Source: QZLE01 sp033852135 (GTDB lineage: Bacteria; Pseudomonadota; Gammaproteobacteria; QZLD01). Taken from it: a DNA stretch of 64,000 nucleotides. Numbering within the stretch: the stretch's first letter is position 1; the number at the start of each line of letters is the position of its first letter. Under the pieces are notes generated by a model that saw nothing but the letters and a program-made list of their open reading frames with translations, did not search any database and had not been told where the DNA came from. The translations under genes and the position numbers were made by a program. Positions 53,033 to 62,045 of the stretch are shown one piece after another. The stretch covers positions 62,001 through 126,000 of the forward strand of contig JAWSVB010000004.1 in NCBI GenBank assembly GCA_033852135.1. Direction: 5' to 3'.

Positions 53033-54338
53033 GATACCGTCCCAGAAAGTGTGTCTGGCTACCTCAGCCCTTTAATGTTTTCTTTTATTGGAACATAGGA
53101 TCTGCTTTAAGAGAAGTAACTTGATATCTATATTTTGTCATATTTGCATTTACAGCCACTTTACTTAATAGAGTAAGAGCAGATTCAACAGAAGGCATTG
53201 AATTTCTCATCCTTGTTGTGCGCTTAAAATCCTTGTTTAATCGCTCTATCCAATTAGTCGTATATATCATCCTCCATATTTCTGGCTCAAATTTTATGTA
53301 ACTAAAGTAGTAACTTATATCTTCTTTTTCAGGAAGCTTTTTTATATGCGCGTATACTTTGCTCCACTTTGAAGCAAAGATGCTTAAACGATTAAGACAG
53401 CTATCTAAATTATCATTTTTCTTGCTCATATTAAATACAGCCTTAAGGTCACTTGCCACAGCTTCTTTGTCTTTAGTCCTTACTTTATTAAGAATATTTC
53501 TTTTTAGATGTACTACACATTTTTGTATGGTCGCGTTAGGGAAGCTCTTTTCAATAGCTTTATCGAAACCAATAAGCCCGCCTATTACGAATAAGCTTAC
53601 CCTTGATACCTTTCGCTTTCTTAGATCTAAAATAATATCTTCCCAGTTACCAGCTGATTCTGTAGGACAGTTATAGATTCCAAGTACCTCTCTGCTTGTA
53701 TCAGGCTTCACACCTAATACAATATAAAAAGCTTCAGTAGCTACGGTATCTCGCTTTACCTTTAGAAAAAGAGCATCTGCATAAATAATTGGATAATATT
53801 CATCTAGCTCCCTTTCTCTAAAGTCCTTCATCTCCTGAGAAAATTCATTAGTTATTCTAGAAATAGATGTTCTAGATAAATTATTACCATAAACTTGATG
53901 AACAATACGCTCTAAATCTCTTGTGGTAAGACCTGCTCCATATAACTCAAAGATAAGGTCATCAAGATGTGATTGCTGATTCTGCCATAGCATTTGTACT
54001 ACTGGCTTAAATAGCCCCATCCTGTCTCTAGGAATATGTAAATCAATTTGTGTTCCTATACCGAAGCCTTTAACTGATCTAAATCCATTACCTTTATTCC
54101 CTTGCGATTTCTCAAGAAACATTTCTCTTTCGGCTCTCATAAGAGCATTTAAGCTAAATTCCAGTAGCATTTTGTTGCCTTCTGGTTTTTTTGAAAAGTT
54201 ATCTAGTAGTTCTTGTACCTGTTTTGTGCTCAAATTCATGTTGGTTACCCTTTTGTATTTCTGCAACGTATAGCTACAGCAATGATACATCTGAGGTAAC
54301 CTTTTTACATTTGGGGACACACTTTCTGGGGCGGTATC
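53033..54338 (-). mobile_element. IS256-family insertion sequence, 1306 bp
   Basis: Terminal inverted repeats of 23 bp lie at 53033-53055 and 54316-54338: GATACCGTCCCAGAAAGTG on the left and GATACCGCCCCAGAAAGTG on the right, both going on to TGTC, with one mismatch. They bracket a single transposase gene. The length is normal for IS256 elements. The 8-9 bases on each side (GACTATGTT and GCCTTTTAC) do not match, so no target duplication is visible. Confidence 0.9.
53085..54239 (-). CDS. IS256-family (Mutator-type) transposase
   Basis: 384 residues from the ATG at 54239; the frame is open to 54320 but that part crosses the terminal repeat. The Mutator-type DDE pattern is visible: Asp in IIYADALFLKVKRD, Asp in VIGGLIGFDKAIEKSFP, and Glu in TNWIERLNKDFKR. 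CVVHLKRNIL is a family block. No frameshift or stop, so it may still be active. Confidence 0.92.
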   Translation of the reverse strand: MNLSTKQVQELLDNFSKKPEGNKMLLEFSLNALMRAEREMFLEKSQGNKGNGFRSVKGFGIGTQIDLHIPRDRMGLFKPVVQMLWQNQQSHLDDLIFELYGAGLTTRDLERIVHQVYGNNLSRTSISRITNEFSQEMKDFRERELDEYYPIIYADALFLKVKRDTVATEAFYIVLGVKPDTSREVLGIYNCPTESAGNWEDIILDLRKRKVSRVSLFVIGGLIGFDKAIEKSFPNATIQKCVVHLKRNILNKVRTKDKEAVASDLKAVFNMSKKNDNLDSCLNRLSIFASKWSKVYAHIKKLPEKEDISYYFSYIKFEPEIWRMIYTTNWIERLNKDFKRTTRMRNSMPSVESALTLLSKVAVNANMTKYRYQVTSLKADPMFQ

Positions 54339-54405
54339 GCCTTTTACGAGCCAGCAGCAAATCTATTGCCACGAAAAACACTACCACACCATGGATCACA
54401 AACAG

Positions 54406-54439
54406 AAACACGGAAATACCTTGCGGTATTCCCGTGTTT
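54406..54439 (-). terminator. Terminator of the rplM-rpsI operon
   Basis: AAACACGGGAATACC and GGTATTTCCGTGTTT form a 15-bp stem with one mismatch around a GCAA tetraloop, 35 bases after the rpsI stop and about 70 bases from the IS end. The IS therefore did not split the operon. Confidence 0.75.
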
Positions 54440-54473
54440 GGAAAGCAACTCTTGAATAAAGAGGTAAGCTTGA

Positions 54474-54863
54474 TTAACGCTTAGAGAATTGTGTAGCTCT
54501 TCTCGCTTTGCGTAGACCAACCTTTTTACGTTCAACTTTACGAGCATCACGAGTAACGAAACCAGCTTTACGCAATTGCTTACGCAGAGTTTCATCATAC
54601 TCCATAAGAGCTCTAGTGATACCATGACGGATAGCACCAGCTTGACCAGTTGTACCACCACCTTTTACTGTGATGTGCAGGTCGAACTTTTCAGTTAACT
54701 CTGCATTTTCAAGTGGCTGACGCACAACCATACGAGCTGTTTCGCGTCCGAAGTACTCATCTAGAGTACGACCATTGATTACTATGTTTCCGTTTCCTGG
54801 GCGCGCAAAAACTCTTGCTGTAGAAGTTTTTCTGCGTCCTGTACCGTAATATTGTTCTGCCAT
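54474..54863 (-). CDS. rpsI: 30S ribosomal protein S9
   Basis: 129 residues. YYGTGRRKTSTARVF at the start, DLHITVKGGGTTGQAGAIRHGI, and the C-terminal KVGLRKARRATQFSKR that reaches the P site. 19 bases after rplM. Confidence 0.98.
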   Translation of the reverse strand: MAEQYYGTGRRKTSTARVFARPGNGNIVINGRTLDEYFGRETARMVVRQPLENAELTEKFDLHITVKGGGTTGQAGAIRHGITRALMEYDETLRKQLRKAGFVTRDARKVERKKVGLRKARRATQFSKR

Positions 54864-54882
54864 TGAGCTATTCCGCTTTCTG

Positions 54883-55311
54883 TTAGATTTCTAAAGGTTG
54901 AGGTTGCTGTCCAGCATGACCATGCTCTGCACCAGCGTAAACCTTCAACTTTTTAAACATCGCGCGACCAAGTGGGTTTCTTGGTAACATGCCTTTTACT
55001 GCCTTTTCGATAATCTGCTCTGGAGCTTTTATACGAAGCTTATCCAGGCTGATTGACTTAAGGCTGCCGATGTAACCAGTGTGATGGTAATACATCTTAT
55101 CAGTTTCTTTGTTACCAGTTACCTTAACTTTTTCGGCGTTAACTACAACTATATAATCGCCCGTATCTACATGAGGGGTATACTCAGGCTTATGCTTTCC
55201 GCGCAAACGAAGAGCTATTTCAGTAGCTAGTCTTCCTAGCGTCTTACCATCTGCATCAACCACATACCAGTCTCTTTTGACTTCAGCGGGCTTTGCGCTA
55301 AAGGTTCTCAT
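54883..55311 (-). CDS. rplM: 50S ribosomal protein L13
   Basis: 142 residues. MRTFSAKPAEVKRDWYVVDADGKTLGRLA, LRGKHKPEYTPHVDTGDYIVVVNA and GMLPRNPLGRAMFKKLKVYAG are all typical. GGAG precedes the ATG. First gene of the rplM-rpsI operon. Confidence 0.98.
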   Translation of the reverse strand: MRTFSAKPAEVKRDWYVVDADGKTLGRLATEIALRLRGKHKPEYTPHVDTGDYIVVVNAEKVKVTGNKETDKMYYHHTGYIGSLKSISLDKLRIKAPEQIIEKAVKGMLPRNPLGRAMFKKLKVYAGAEHGHAGQQPQPLEI

Positions 55312-55349
55312 ATATATACTCCAAAGGTATCTTTACTTCGAGGGCGGAG

Positions 55350-55378
55350 ATAATACTAGAATCATTTGCGTGATACAA
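55350..55378 (-). promoter_or_regulatory. Promoter of rplM-rpsI
   Basis: TTGTAT (55378-55373), 17 bases, TATTAT (55355-55350), about 40 bases before the rplM start. Confidence 0.65.
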
Positions 55379-55479
55379 GTTTAAATAACGTTTTTTGAGA
55401 TATTTTCTCAGGTTATTTTATTAACTTATCATTACACATGATTTTATTGATCTTTTGCACCTTGAAATTTCATTAAATT

Positions 55480-55510
55480 CCCGTCAGTTTAACGCTGACG
55501 GGGCGTTTTT
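55480..55510. terminator. Terminator behind glnS
   Basis: CCCGTCAG and CTGACGGG form an 8-bp stem with a 7-base loop. A T run follows on the plus strand (GCGTTTTT) and an AT-rich tail on the minus strand, which serves glnS. Confidence 0.7.
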
Positions 55511-55517
55511 GTATCTA

Positions 55518-57218
55518 TTATCTTCTATTCAGTTTTGCCCAAGAGTCTCTAAGGGTAGCGATCCTATTAAAGACAATTCCTGCTGCACTTGAATCTTTTG
55601 CGTCATGGCTAAAGTAACCCATTCTTTCAAACTGATAGCGCTGCTCAGGATCGATATTAGCCAATAGCGGCTCCACCTTGCCATTTTCTCGCACCTGAAG
55701 CGAATCTGGGTTTAGATTATCCTTATAATCACCTTCACCTGCATCTGGGCTTGGTACATTAAACAGGCGATCATACAGCCTTATCTCGGCATCTACAGCA
55801 TGTTTTGCACTCACCCAGTGGATAGTTCCTTTGATCTTACGGCCATCCTGAGTTTTGCCGCCACGCGTTTCTGGATCATAACTACAACGAATCTCAGTTA
55901 CATTACCATCTGCATCGTGAATTACACTTTCACACTTCACGATGTAGGCGTAACGCAAACGAACCTCACCGCCAGGCTTCATACGGAAGAACTTTTTCGG
56001 TGGCACCTCTGCGAAGTCATCTCTTTCTATATAGATCTCTTTGCAAAATGGTATTTCGCGCGCTCCCATTGTTTCATCGTTTGGATGATTTTTAGCAGCC
56101 ATCATCTCCTCTTGCCCATCTGGGTAGTTCTCTATAACTACTTTAATGGGATCAAGAACTGCCATTACCCGCGGTGCGTTTTTATCGAGCTCTTCACGGA
56201 TACAGTTTTCCAACACCCCAGTTTCGATAATACTATCTTTTTTGGTTACACCAATGCGCTCACAGAAGGTGCGAATTGAGTCTGCAGTAAAACCACGGCG
56301 ACGCATCCCACTAATAGTAGGCATACGCGGATCATCCCAACCATGAACATACTCTTTTTCCACCAACTCAAGCAGCTTACGCTTACTCATAATAGTGTAA
56401 TCGAGATTAAGGCGTGCAAACTCTATCTGCTGCGGATGACACGGGGTTTCTAATTCATTCAACACCCAATCATATAGTGGGCGGTGATCTTGAAATTCTA
56501 AAGTACAAACGGAGTGAGTAATTCCTTCAATTGCATCAGACAGACAATGGGTGAAATCATACATTGGATAGATACACCAATCATCACCTGTTCTTTGATG
56601 CTCAACCTTACGAATACGGTAGATGATTGGATCGCGCATATTGATATTTGGAGACATCATGTCGATCTTGGCGCGCAGCACACATTCACCTTCGGCGAGC
56701 TCTCCATTTTTCATCGATTCAAATAGAGTAAGATTCTCTGCAATTGTTCTCTCACGATAGGGACTGTTCTTACCTGGCTCCTTTAAAGTGCCGCGATATT
56801 CACGCATCTGCTCTGGAGACAGGTGGCAAACATACGCTTTACCTTTCTCAATTAAAGCTACTGCATATTGATACAGCTGTTCAAAATAATCAGAGGCATG
56901 ATATAGATTTTCCTGCCAATCAAATCCAAGCCACTTTACATCCTCTTCAATTGCCTTGGCGTACTCAATATCCTCTTTCTCAGGATTAGTATCATCAAAG
57001 CGCAGGTGGCATTTTCCAACTGGACTTTCTGCTGGAAGACCAAAATTTAGGCAGATCGATTTTGCATGACCAATATGAAGGTAGCCATTCGGCTCTGGTG
57101 GGAATCTGGTTACCACCTTGCCATCATTTTTATTATTCTTTACATCTTCGGCAACGATGTTGCGTACGAAGTTTGGTGCTGAAACAACTTCTTCTGTCGT
57201 TTTATCTTCAGTCGCCAT
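55518..57218 (-). CDS. glnS: Glutaminyl-tRNA synthetase
   Basis: 566 residues from the ATG at 57218, which follows AAAGGAAAG; the frame is open to 57245. Class I motifs FPPEPNGYLHIGHAKS and MSKRKL. GlnRS-type blocks RFDDTNPEKED, LVEKEYVHGWDDPRMPT and VTKKDSIIETGVLENCIREEL. Direct glutaminylation, so the organism need not rely on GatCAB for Gln-tRNA. Monocistronic, with thiC upstream on the same strand. Confidence 0.97.
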   Translation of the reverse strand: MATEDKTTEEVVSAPNFVRNIVAEDVKNNKNDGKVVTRFPPEPNGYLHIGHAKSICLNFGLPAESPVGKCHLRFDDTNPEKEDIEYAKAIEEDVKWLGFDWQENLYHASDYFEQLYQYAVALIEKGKAYVCHLSPEQMREYRGTLKEPGKNSPYRERTIAENLTLFESMKNGELAEGECVLRAKIDMMSPNINMRDPIIYRIRKVEHQRTGDDWCIYPMYDFTHCLSDAIEGITHSVCTLEFQDHRPLYDWVLNELETPCHPQQIEFARLNLDYTIMSKRKLLELVEKEYVHGWDDPRMPTISGMRRRGFTADSIRTFCERIGVTKKDSIIETGVLENCIREELDKNAPRVMAVLDPIKVVIENYPDGQEEMMAAKNHPNDETMGAREIPFCKEIYIERDDFAEVPPKKFFRMKPGGEVRLRYAYIVKCESVIHDADGNVTEIRCSYDPETRGGKTQDGRKIKGTIHWVSAKHAVDAEIRLYDRLFNVPSPDAGEGDYKDNLNPDSLQVRENGKVEPLLANIDPEQRYQFERMGYFSHDAKDSSAAGIVFNRIATLRDSWAKLNRR

Positions 57219-57332
57219 TTGCTCTTTCCTTTTTATTAGGATCAATTATCCGACAATACTCGTGAGCCTATACAAAAAACCAAAGACTCTGCCACCATTG
57301 ACCCTGTTACTATTACTGCCTAAATTCCAATC

Positions 57333-59216
57333 CTACTTCTTAGCGCTTTGGTAGATCTCTCCACCTTGCTCTCGAAACTCTTCTGCGCGCTGCTTAAGCC
57401 CCTCTTCTTGCTGACGTTTTGCCTCGGCACGCACATCATGCGAGATTTTCATCGAGCAGAATTTTGGACCACACATGGAGCAATAATGCGACAGTTTCTC
57501 TTCTGGATCTGGAAGGGTCTTATCTCTAAATTCACGCGCTCGATCCGGGTCTAAGCCAATATTAAACTGATCTTCCCAGCGGAACTCAAACCTTGCCTTT
57601 GACATAGCGTTATCACGAATCTGCGCACCAGGATGCCCTTTAGCCAGATCAGCTGCATGGGCAGAGATCTTATAGGTTATGATCCCCTCTTTCACGTCAT
57701 GTTTATTTGGCAGACCAAGATGCTCTTTTGGTGTTACGTAGCAAAGCATCGCTGTGCCGTACCAACCAATCATTGCCGCACCAATACCCGAGGTAAAGTG
57801 ATCATAACCAGGAGCGATATCTGTCACCAGAGGCCCTAATGTATAGAAAGGTGCGCCGTAACAATACTCAAGCTGCTTATCCATATTCTCTTTGATAAGC
57901 TGCATTGGCACATGCCCTGGGCCTTCAATAATGGTTTGGCAATCATGTTTCCATGCAATCTTGGTTAACTCACCAAGAGTCTCTAATTCACCCAATTGCG
58001 CTTCGTCATTAGCATCAGCCAATGAGCCTGGGCGTAAACCATCACCTAGAGAGAAGGCTACGTCGTAGGCCTTCATGATCTCGCAGATCTCTTCAAAATT
58101 GGTGTAGAGGAAATTCTCTTTGTGGTGCGCCAGACACCACTTAGCCATAATTGAACCGCCACGCGATACAATTCCAGTCATTCTATTTGCTGTCATTGGA
58201 ACATGATGTAAACGCAGACCAGCATGGATGGTAAAGTAATCTACCCCCTGCTCTGCTTGTTCGATGAGGGTATCTTTAAAAATTTCCCAAGTTAGATCTT
58301 CAGCAATACCATCAACTTTTTCCAATGCCTGATACATCGGCACGGTGCCAATTGGAACTGGTGAGTTACGAATTATCCACTCACGCGTTTCATGGATATT
58401 CTCACCAGTGGATAGGTCCATTACGGTGTCACCACCCCAGCGGATCGCCCACGCCATCTTTTCTACTTCTTCAGCAATAGATGAGGTGATAGCTGAGTTA
58501 CCAATATTAGCGTTGATCTTCACTAAGAAGTTACGCCCAATTATCATCGGCTCAACTTCTGGGTGATTGATATTTCCTGGGATGATTGCTCTACCAGCTG
58601 CCACTTCATCACGTACAAATTCTGGCGTGATCTCAGCAGGAATACCTGCTCCAAAGCTTTGCCCAGGGTGCTGATTTAATAAACCATTTTCCCGCGCAAG
58701 ATCAAGACGGGTATTTTCACGGATAGCGATATACTCCATCTCTGGTGTAACTATCCCTTTTTTCGCATAGTACATCTGCGATACGTTAGCACCTGGTTTG
58801 GCACGACGTGGTTTTCTGATGTTTTGGAAACGGATAGAATCCAGCGCAGGATCCTCCTCACGTTTTTGCCCATACTCTGAGGTTGGGCCATCTAATTCTT
58901 CGGTATCACCACGCTCTTTTATCCAGCCGCTACGAATATCTGCCAAACCTTTATTTAGGTCTATCTGCGCACTTGGATCGGTAAATGGTCCAGATGTGTC
59001 ATATACATATAGCGGAGGATTCTTCTCAGCCGTATCGCCGATCTTTGTATCAGTAAGGGCGATTTCGCGCATTGCCACAGCGATATCATCCCTACTGCCT
59101 TTAACATAGACCTTGGTTGAATTTGGAAATGGCTTTGTGACATCTTCACAAATCTGCTTCTGCAGGTTGGCTTCATTAGGATTCGTTTCTGGGGATTTCA
59201 TGTCTTTTTCAGTCAC
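57333..59216 (-). CDS. thiC: Phosphomethylpyrimidine synthase
   Basis: I chose GTG 59216, with GAGG 7 bases upstream; TTG 59222 and ATG 59201 are alternatives. About 627 residues. The C-terminal cluster motif CxxCxxxxC is in HYCSMCGPKFCSMK. LARENGLLNQHPG, GTVPMYQALEK, THAGLRLHHVPMTANRMTGIVSRGGSIMAKW and IEGPGHVPMQLIKENM are conserved. A radical-SAM enzyme that makes the thiamine pyrimidine from AIR. No TPP riboswitch was recognised upstream. The thiE-like half of the fusion at 11 kb is the only other candidate thiamine gene in the window. Confidence 0.96.
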   Translation of the reverse strand: MTEKDMKSPETNPNEANLQKQICEDVTKPFPNSTKVYVKGSRDDIAVAMREIALTDTKIGDTAEKNPPLYVYDTSGPFTDPSAQIDLNKGLADIRSGWIKERGDTEELDGPTSEYGQKREEDPALDSIRFQNIRKPRRAKPGANVSQMYYAKKGIVTPEMEYIAIRENTRLDLARENGLLNQHPGQSFGAGIPAEITPEFVRDEVAAGRAIIPGNINHPEVEPMIIGRNFLVKINANIGNSAITSSIAEEVEKMAWAIRWGGDTVMDLSTGENIHETREWIIRNSPVPIGTVPMYQALEKVDGIAEDLTWEIFKDTLIEQAEQGVDYFTIHAGLRLHHVPMTANRMTGIVSRGGSIMAKWCLAHHKENFLYTNFEEICEIMKAYDVAFSLGDGLRPGSLADANDEAQLGELETLGELTKIAWKHDCQTIIEGPGHVPMQLIKENMDKQLEYCYGAPFYTLGPLVTDIAPGYDHFTSGIGAAMIGWYGTAMLCYVTPKEHLGLPNKHDVKEGIITYKISAHAADLAKGHPGAQIRDNAMSKARFEFRWEDQFNIGLDPDRAREFRDKTLPDPEEKLSHYCSMCGPKFCSMKISHDVRAEAKRQQEEGLKQRAEEFREQGGEIYQSAKK

Positions 59217-59382
59217 TACCAAACCTCGGCTAGTATTAAATTGATCATTTTAGAGATAATTCCGGACGGGTATTGTACTTAATAATGAGCATTACAGCCA
59301 TATTATTAATATGAATAGGGTAAAGATTAATAATAGTTTATACGACACGAGGAGTGACTTGCTTTATAGCTGGGCAAAAAAC

Positions 59383-59407
59383 ACGGCCCAGCAATACAGG
59401 TAAAGTT
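59383..59407. other. Hairpin upstream of thiC
   Basis: GCTGGGC and GCCCAGC pair across a 10-base loop in the spacer between the lipoprotein gene and thiC. There is no poly-T tail directly after it, though the loop is T-rich on the minus strand. It may end the lipoprotein transcript. It does not resemble a TPP riboswitch. Confidence 0.45.
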
Positions 59408-59441
59408 ATTTATTTGGTTCTATTTGAGCGCAAAGAAAAAA

Positions 59442-59978
59442 CTAGTTTTCTCCGATAATATCCTCATGCGAAACCCGCTTCCACGCAGCTTGCTGCACCA
59501 ACCACTCTGAGTCTTCCTCAACCATCTTCAAATCAAAGAGAAAAATATTTGCACGCATTCCTGCAGGAATTCCGTTGGATATTGGGGTTCCCGCCATCCC
59601 CACATACACCTTTAATTCAGCTTTGTTTTGCTCAAGCTCTTGTTGCTGCTCTCCGTCTAATAGCTCGATCGATTTTATTTGAGTAAACAGGTAGATTGAG
59701 CGATTGCGCAAAAAATATAGACGCAATAGCTTTAGCGCATTCTTACGATCATTCCCATATTGGTCAGAATATGACTCTGCTATTAAGTCAGCAAGACGAC
59801 CAAGCTGTTTTTGCTCAACCGCTTTTACTGCCTCTTCAACAACTGCTTTAATTTTTGCTTCTGGGGTTATCTCATTATCTGAACAGCCAGATAAAAAACC
59901 TGATAACATTAATGCAAGAAAAGATACTGATAGCAGTTTAAAAACTACTGAACATCTCCTAGCCTTTTTAATAACCAT
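59442..59978 (-). CDS. Predicted lipoprotein, NTF2-like
   Basis: 178 residues. Signal peptide with lipobox LSGC (LMLSGFLSGCSDN), acylated Cys at about residue 32. The mature part (KIKAVVEEAVKAVEQKQLGRLADLIAESYSDQYGNDRKNALKLLRLYF) resembles small NTF2-like periplasmic proteins. Overlaps the flavoprotein gene by 34 bases. Position +2 is Ser, predicting outer-membrane sorting. Function unknown. Confidence 0.72.
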   Translation of the reverse strand: MVIKKARRCSVVFKLLSVSFLALMLSGFLSGCSDNEITPEAKIKAVVEEAVKAVEQKQLGRLADLIAESYSDQYGNDRKNALKLLRLYFLRNRSIYLFTQIKSIELLDGEQQQELEQNKAELKVYVGMAGTPISNGIPAGMRANIFLFDLKMVEEDSEWLVQQAAWKRVSHEDIIGEN

Positions 59979-60526
59979 GCCATGTTTTCTCCCAGTTTTT
60001 GAATATTCTCTAATCCTTCAGAGTCTTCCTGTACATCACCCTTGCCTTTACCTAATCCCATATTCCAGTAGTTTGCACCGGGGACTATCATTTCACAGGC
60101 TAAAAAATAGTGATTTATTGCATCGAATGCAGCAACCTGCCCTGCTCTTCTAGCAGTAACGATCGCAGCACCAACTTTACGCTGAAACATAAAATCATTG
60201 GCGCGATTTACTACACCAGTTCTATCAATAACAGCTTTGAGTTCAGTCGATATATTGGCAAAATATGTTGGCGAAGCCAGAATAATTCCATCAGCATCCA
60301 TCATCTTTTCAATTAATGGGTTTATGATGTCATCACCATTATGGCAGCGTTTATCTTGTTTATTTTTACATACATAGCAAGCATTACACCCGCGAATAAG
60401 CTCACCACCAACCTGAACCTCTTCCGTCTCTATCCCTTCTGACTGCAGAACTTTAAACAGTTCATCTATCAATTGCGATGTATTGCCGCCTTTACGCGGA
60501 CTGCCGTTTATTGCTAATACTTTCAT
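59945..60526 (-). CDS. Flavodoxin-fold NAD(P)H-dependent oxidoreductase, iron-sulfur type likely
   Basis: 193 residues. FMN phosphate loop INGSPRKGGNTSQLI, and SPTYFANISTELKAVIDR. The insert C-x2-C-x2-C-x7-C (CNACYVCKNKQDKRC) matches the compact cluster motif of iron-sulfur flavoproteins (Isf). Probably a cytoplasmic electron carrier or reductase. Followed, with overlap, by the lipoprotein gene; the macrodomain gene is 36 bases upstream. Confidence 0.83.
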   Translation of the reverse strand: MKVLAINGSPRKGGNTSQLIDELFKVLQSEGIETEEVQVGGELIRGCNACYVCKNKQDKRCHNGDDIINPLIEKMMDADGIILASPTYFANISTELKAVIDRTGVVNRANDFMFQRKVGAAIVTARRAGQVAAFDAINHYFLACEMIVPGANYWNMGLGKGKGDVQEDSEGLENIQKLGENMAWLLKRLGDVQ

Positions 60527-60562
60527 TTTAATTCTCTAAAAATTCTATCGGGAGAGCCCTAC

Positions 60563-61075
60563 CTATTGCGGGATCATCTGTTTGTATGTTTCATAGATTA
60601 CCGCATCGAAGCAGACCAGGATAATCTTTTTTATCTGATTTCCATGCCTTGATGCAAGGAAGTTTCTTATCTCGCAAAGTGCAATTGCACACGCTTCTTC
60701 ATGAGGGTAACCATATACCCCACAACTTATTGCAGGAAACGCGATAGTTTCAACTTGATGATTAACAGCTAAATTTAAACTGTTGCGATAACAGGAACCG
60801 AGCAAATCTGCTTCTGCATTATCACCACCACTCCAGATCGGACCAACAGTATGAATAATATATTTTGCCGATAATTTATACCCTTTGGTGATTTTTGCTG
60901 CTCCGGTTGGGCAACCTCCTAAACCACGGCAAGTATCTAGCAGATCTGTTCCTGCTGCGCGATGGATAGCTCCATCTACACCACCACCGCCAAGGAGGGA
61001 TTCATTTGCTGCATTTACAATTGCATCAACCTGCAGCTGGGTAATATCCCCTTTTAATACTTCAATTTTGCCCAT
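60563..61075 (-). CDS. Macrodomain protein, O-acetyl-ADP-ribose deacetylase type
   Basis: 170 residues. VDAIVNAANESLLGGGGVDGAIHRAAG, GGCPTGAAKITKGYKLSAKYIIHTVGP and FPAISCGVYGYPHEEACAIAL are the ADP-ribose binding loops of the MacroD/YmdB class. E. coli YmdB removes the acetyl group and also modulates RNase III. It lies 24 bases from the NYN gene, possibly linking it to RNA or ADP-ribose signalling. Cytoplasmic. Confidence 0.92.
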   Translation of the reverse strand: MGKIEVLKGDITQLQVDAIVNAANESLLGGGGVDGAIHRAAGTDLLDTCRGLGGCPTGAAKITKGYKLSAKYIIHTVGPIWSGGDNAEADLLGSCYRNSLNLAVNHQVETIAFPAISCGVYGYPHEEACAIALCEIRNFLASRHGNQIKKIILVCFDAVIYETYKQMIPQ

Positions 61076-61099
61076 ATATTTATGTCGACCATATTTGCT

Positions 61100-62005
61100 T
61101 CAATCAATAAGCTTGACCTTACGCGCACAAATTCCTCTATCGTTCTCACCAAGCTCAAACTCTACAACATCGCCAATTTTTATATTATCAAACCCAACAT
61201 CCATCACATCTGAACAATAAAAATAGAGGTCATCCTGACAGTTTGGTCGCGCAATAAAGCCATACCCGCACTTATCTTTAAGTGATTTATTGACGTATTT
61301 AATCACTCCGGTTCCATCGCTAAAGTTTTCCATGCTTAAATTCATCGAATCTGCATCAACACTTTTTTCTACAAATATTCCCTCAATTAGATCTATATCT
61401 GTACCTTGTGGATTTTCGGTCAATTGATCCATACGGATAGGATAAGCAACTTCATCAAGCAAGCTGGAGGAGGTAACTGTCTCGCGCATTACATGGTGTT
61501 GATCTTCGTGTTTAAAATCCCAACCAAGAACCATGACTCTGGTTCCAAGTGAGTTGATTTTTTTGGCTAACGGGATGAAATCTCCATCACCTGCAATCAA
61601 TACGACAACATCAAGCTTCTTAATTATCGCTAGCTCATATGCTTCAAGTGCCAACCACACATCTATCCCTTTTTCACCTGATGCAGCCAGTGGCAAATAG
61701 TGAGGAGTTACACGCTCTCTAATCAAGACTTGGTCAAAGGAACGCTCTGTATACAGTGAGTCACGCTCTTTTGCTTCTGTTGCCGACAATCTTCCACGAA
61801 AATAGTGAGCATCGACAATATTACAATAACGTTGATCTATCTCTTCATTCTCAGCAACTTTTGCACAGATAAAATTATGCAACCCGCGAATACTCAGACG
61901 TTGACCTCTAGAGTGGGAACGGAAATAATAATTGCTCACATGAAAGAAAAAATTCCCATCATAGAACACTCCAATACTCAGATTTTGCTTACCTTGACTA
62001 CTCAT
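61100..62005 (-). CDS. NYN (PIN-like) domain protein fused to a cold-shock-like domain
   Basis: 301 residues. Residues 8-185 form a NYN/LabA-type domain: IGVFYDGNFFFHV, EKGIDVWLALEAYELA, VVVLIAGDGDFIPLAKKINSLGTRVMVLGW. The acidic residues of the metal site (D in FYDGN, D in GIDVW, DGD) are in place. Residues 230-300 resemble a cold-shock fold (GTGVIKYVNKSLKDKCGYGFIARPN...DDLYFYCSDV...IKIGDVVEFELGENDRGICARKVKLI). The protein is likely an RNA-binding nuclease. The two-domain order is uncommon. Confidence 0.82.
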   Translation of the reverse strand: MSSQGKQNLSIGVFYDGNFFFHVSNYYFRSHSRGQRLSIRGLHNFICAKVAENEEIDQRYCNIVDAHYFRGRLSATEAKERDSLYTERSFDQVLIRERVTPHYLPLAASGEKGIDVWLALEAYELAIIKKLDVVVLIAGDGDFIPLAKKINSLGTRVMVLGWDFKHEDQHHVMRETVTSSSLLDEVAYPIRMDQLTENPQGTDIDLIEGIFVEKSVDADSMNLSMENFSDGTGVIKYVNKSLKDKCGYGFIARPNCQDDLYFYCSDVMDVGFDNIKIGDVVEFELGENDRGICARKVKLID

Positions 62006-62045
62006 TTAATTCTCTTTTTATCATAGATGTTTTTACATCAATGCC

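Noticed and set aside
53001..53055. Second partial IS terminal repeat at CCGATACCACCCG left of the IS
   Set aside because: Only about six bases match the TIR; not above chance.
59217..59441. TPP riboswitch before thiC
   Set aside because: Looked for the THI-box conserved blocks on the minus strand; none seen.
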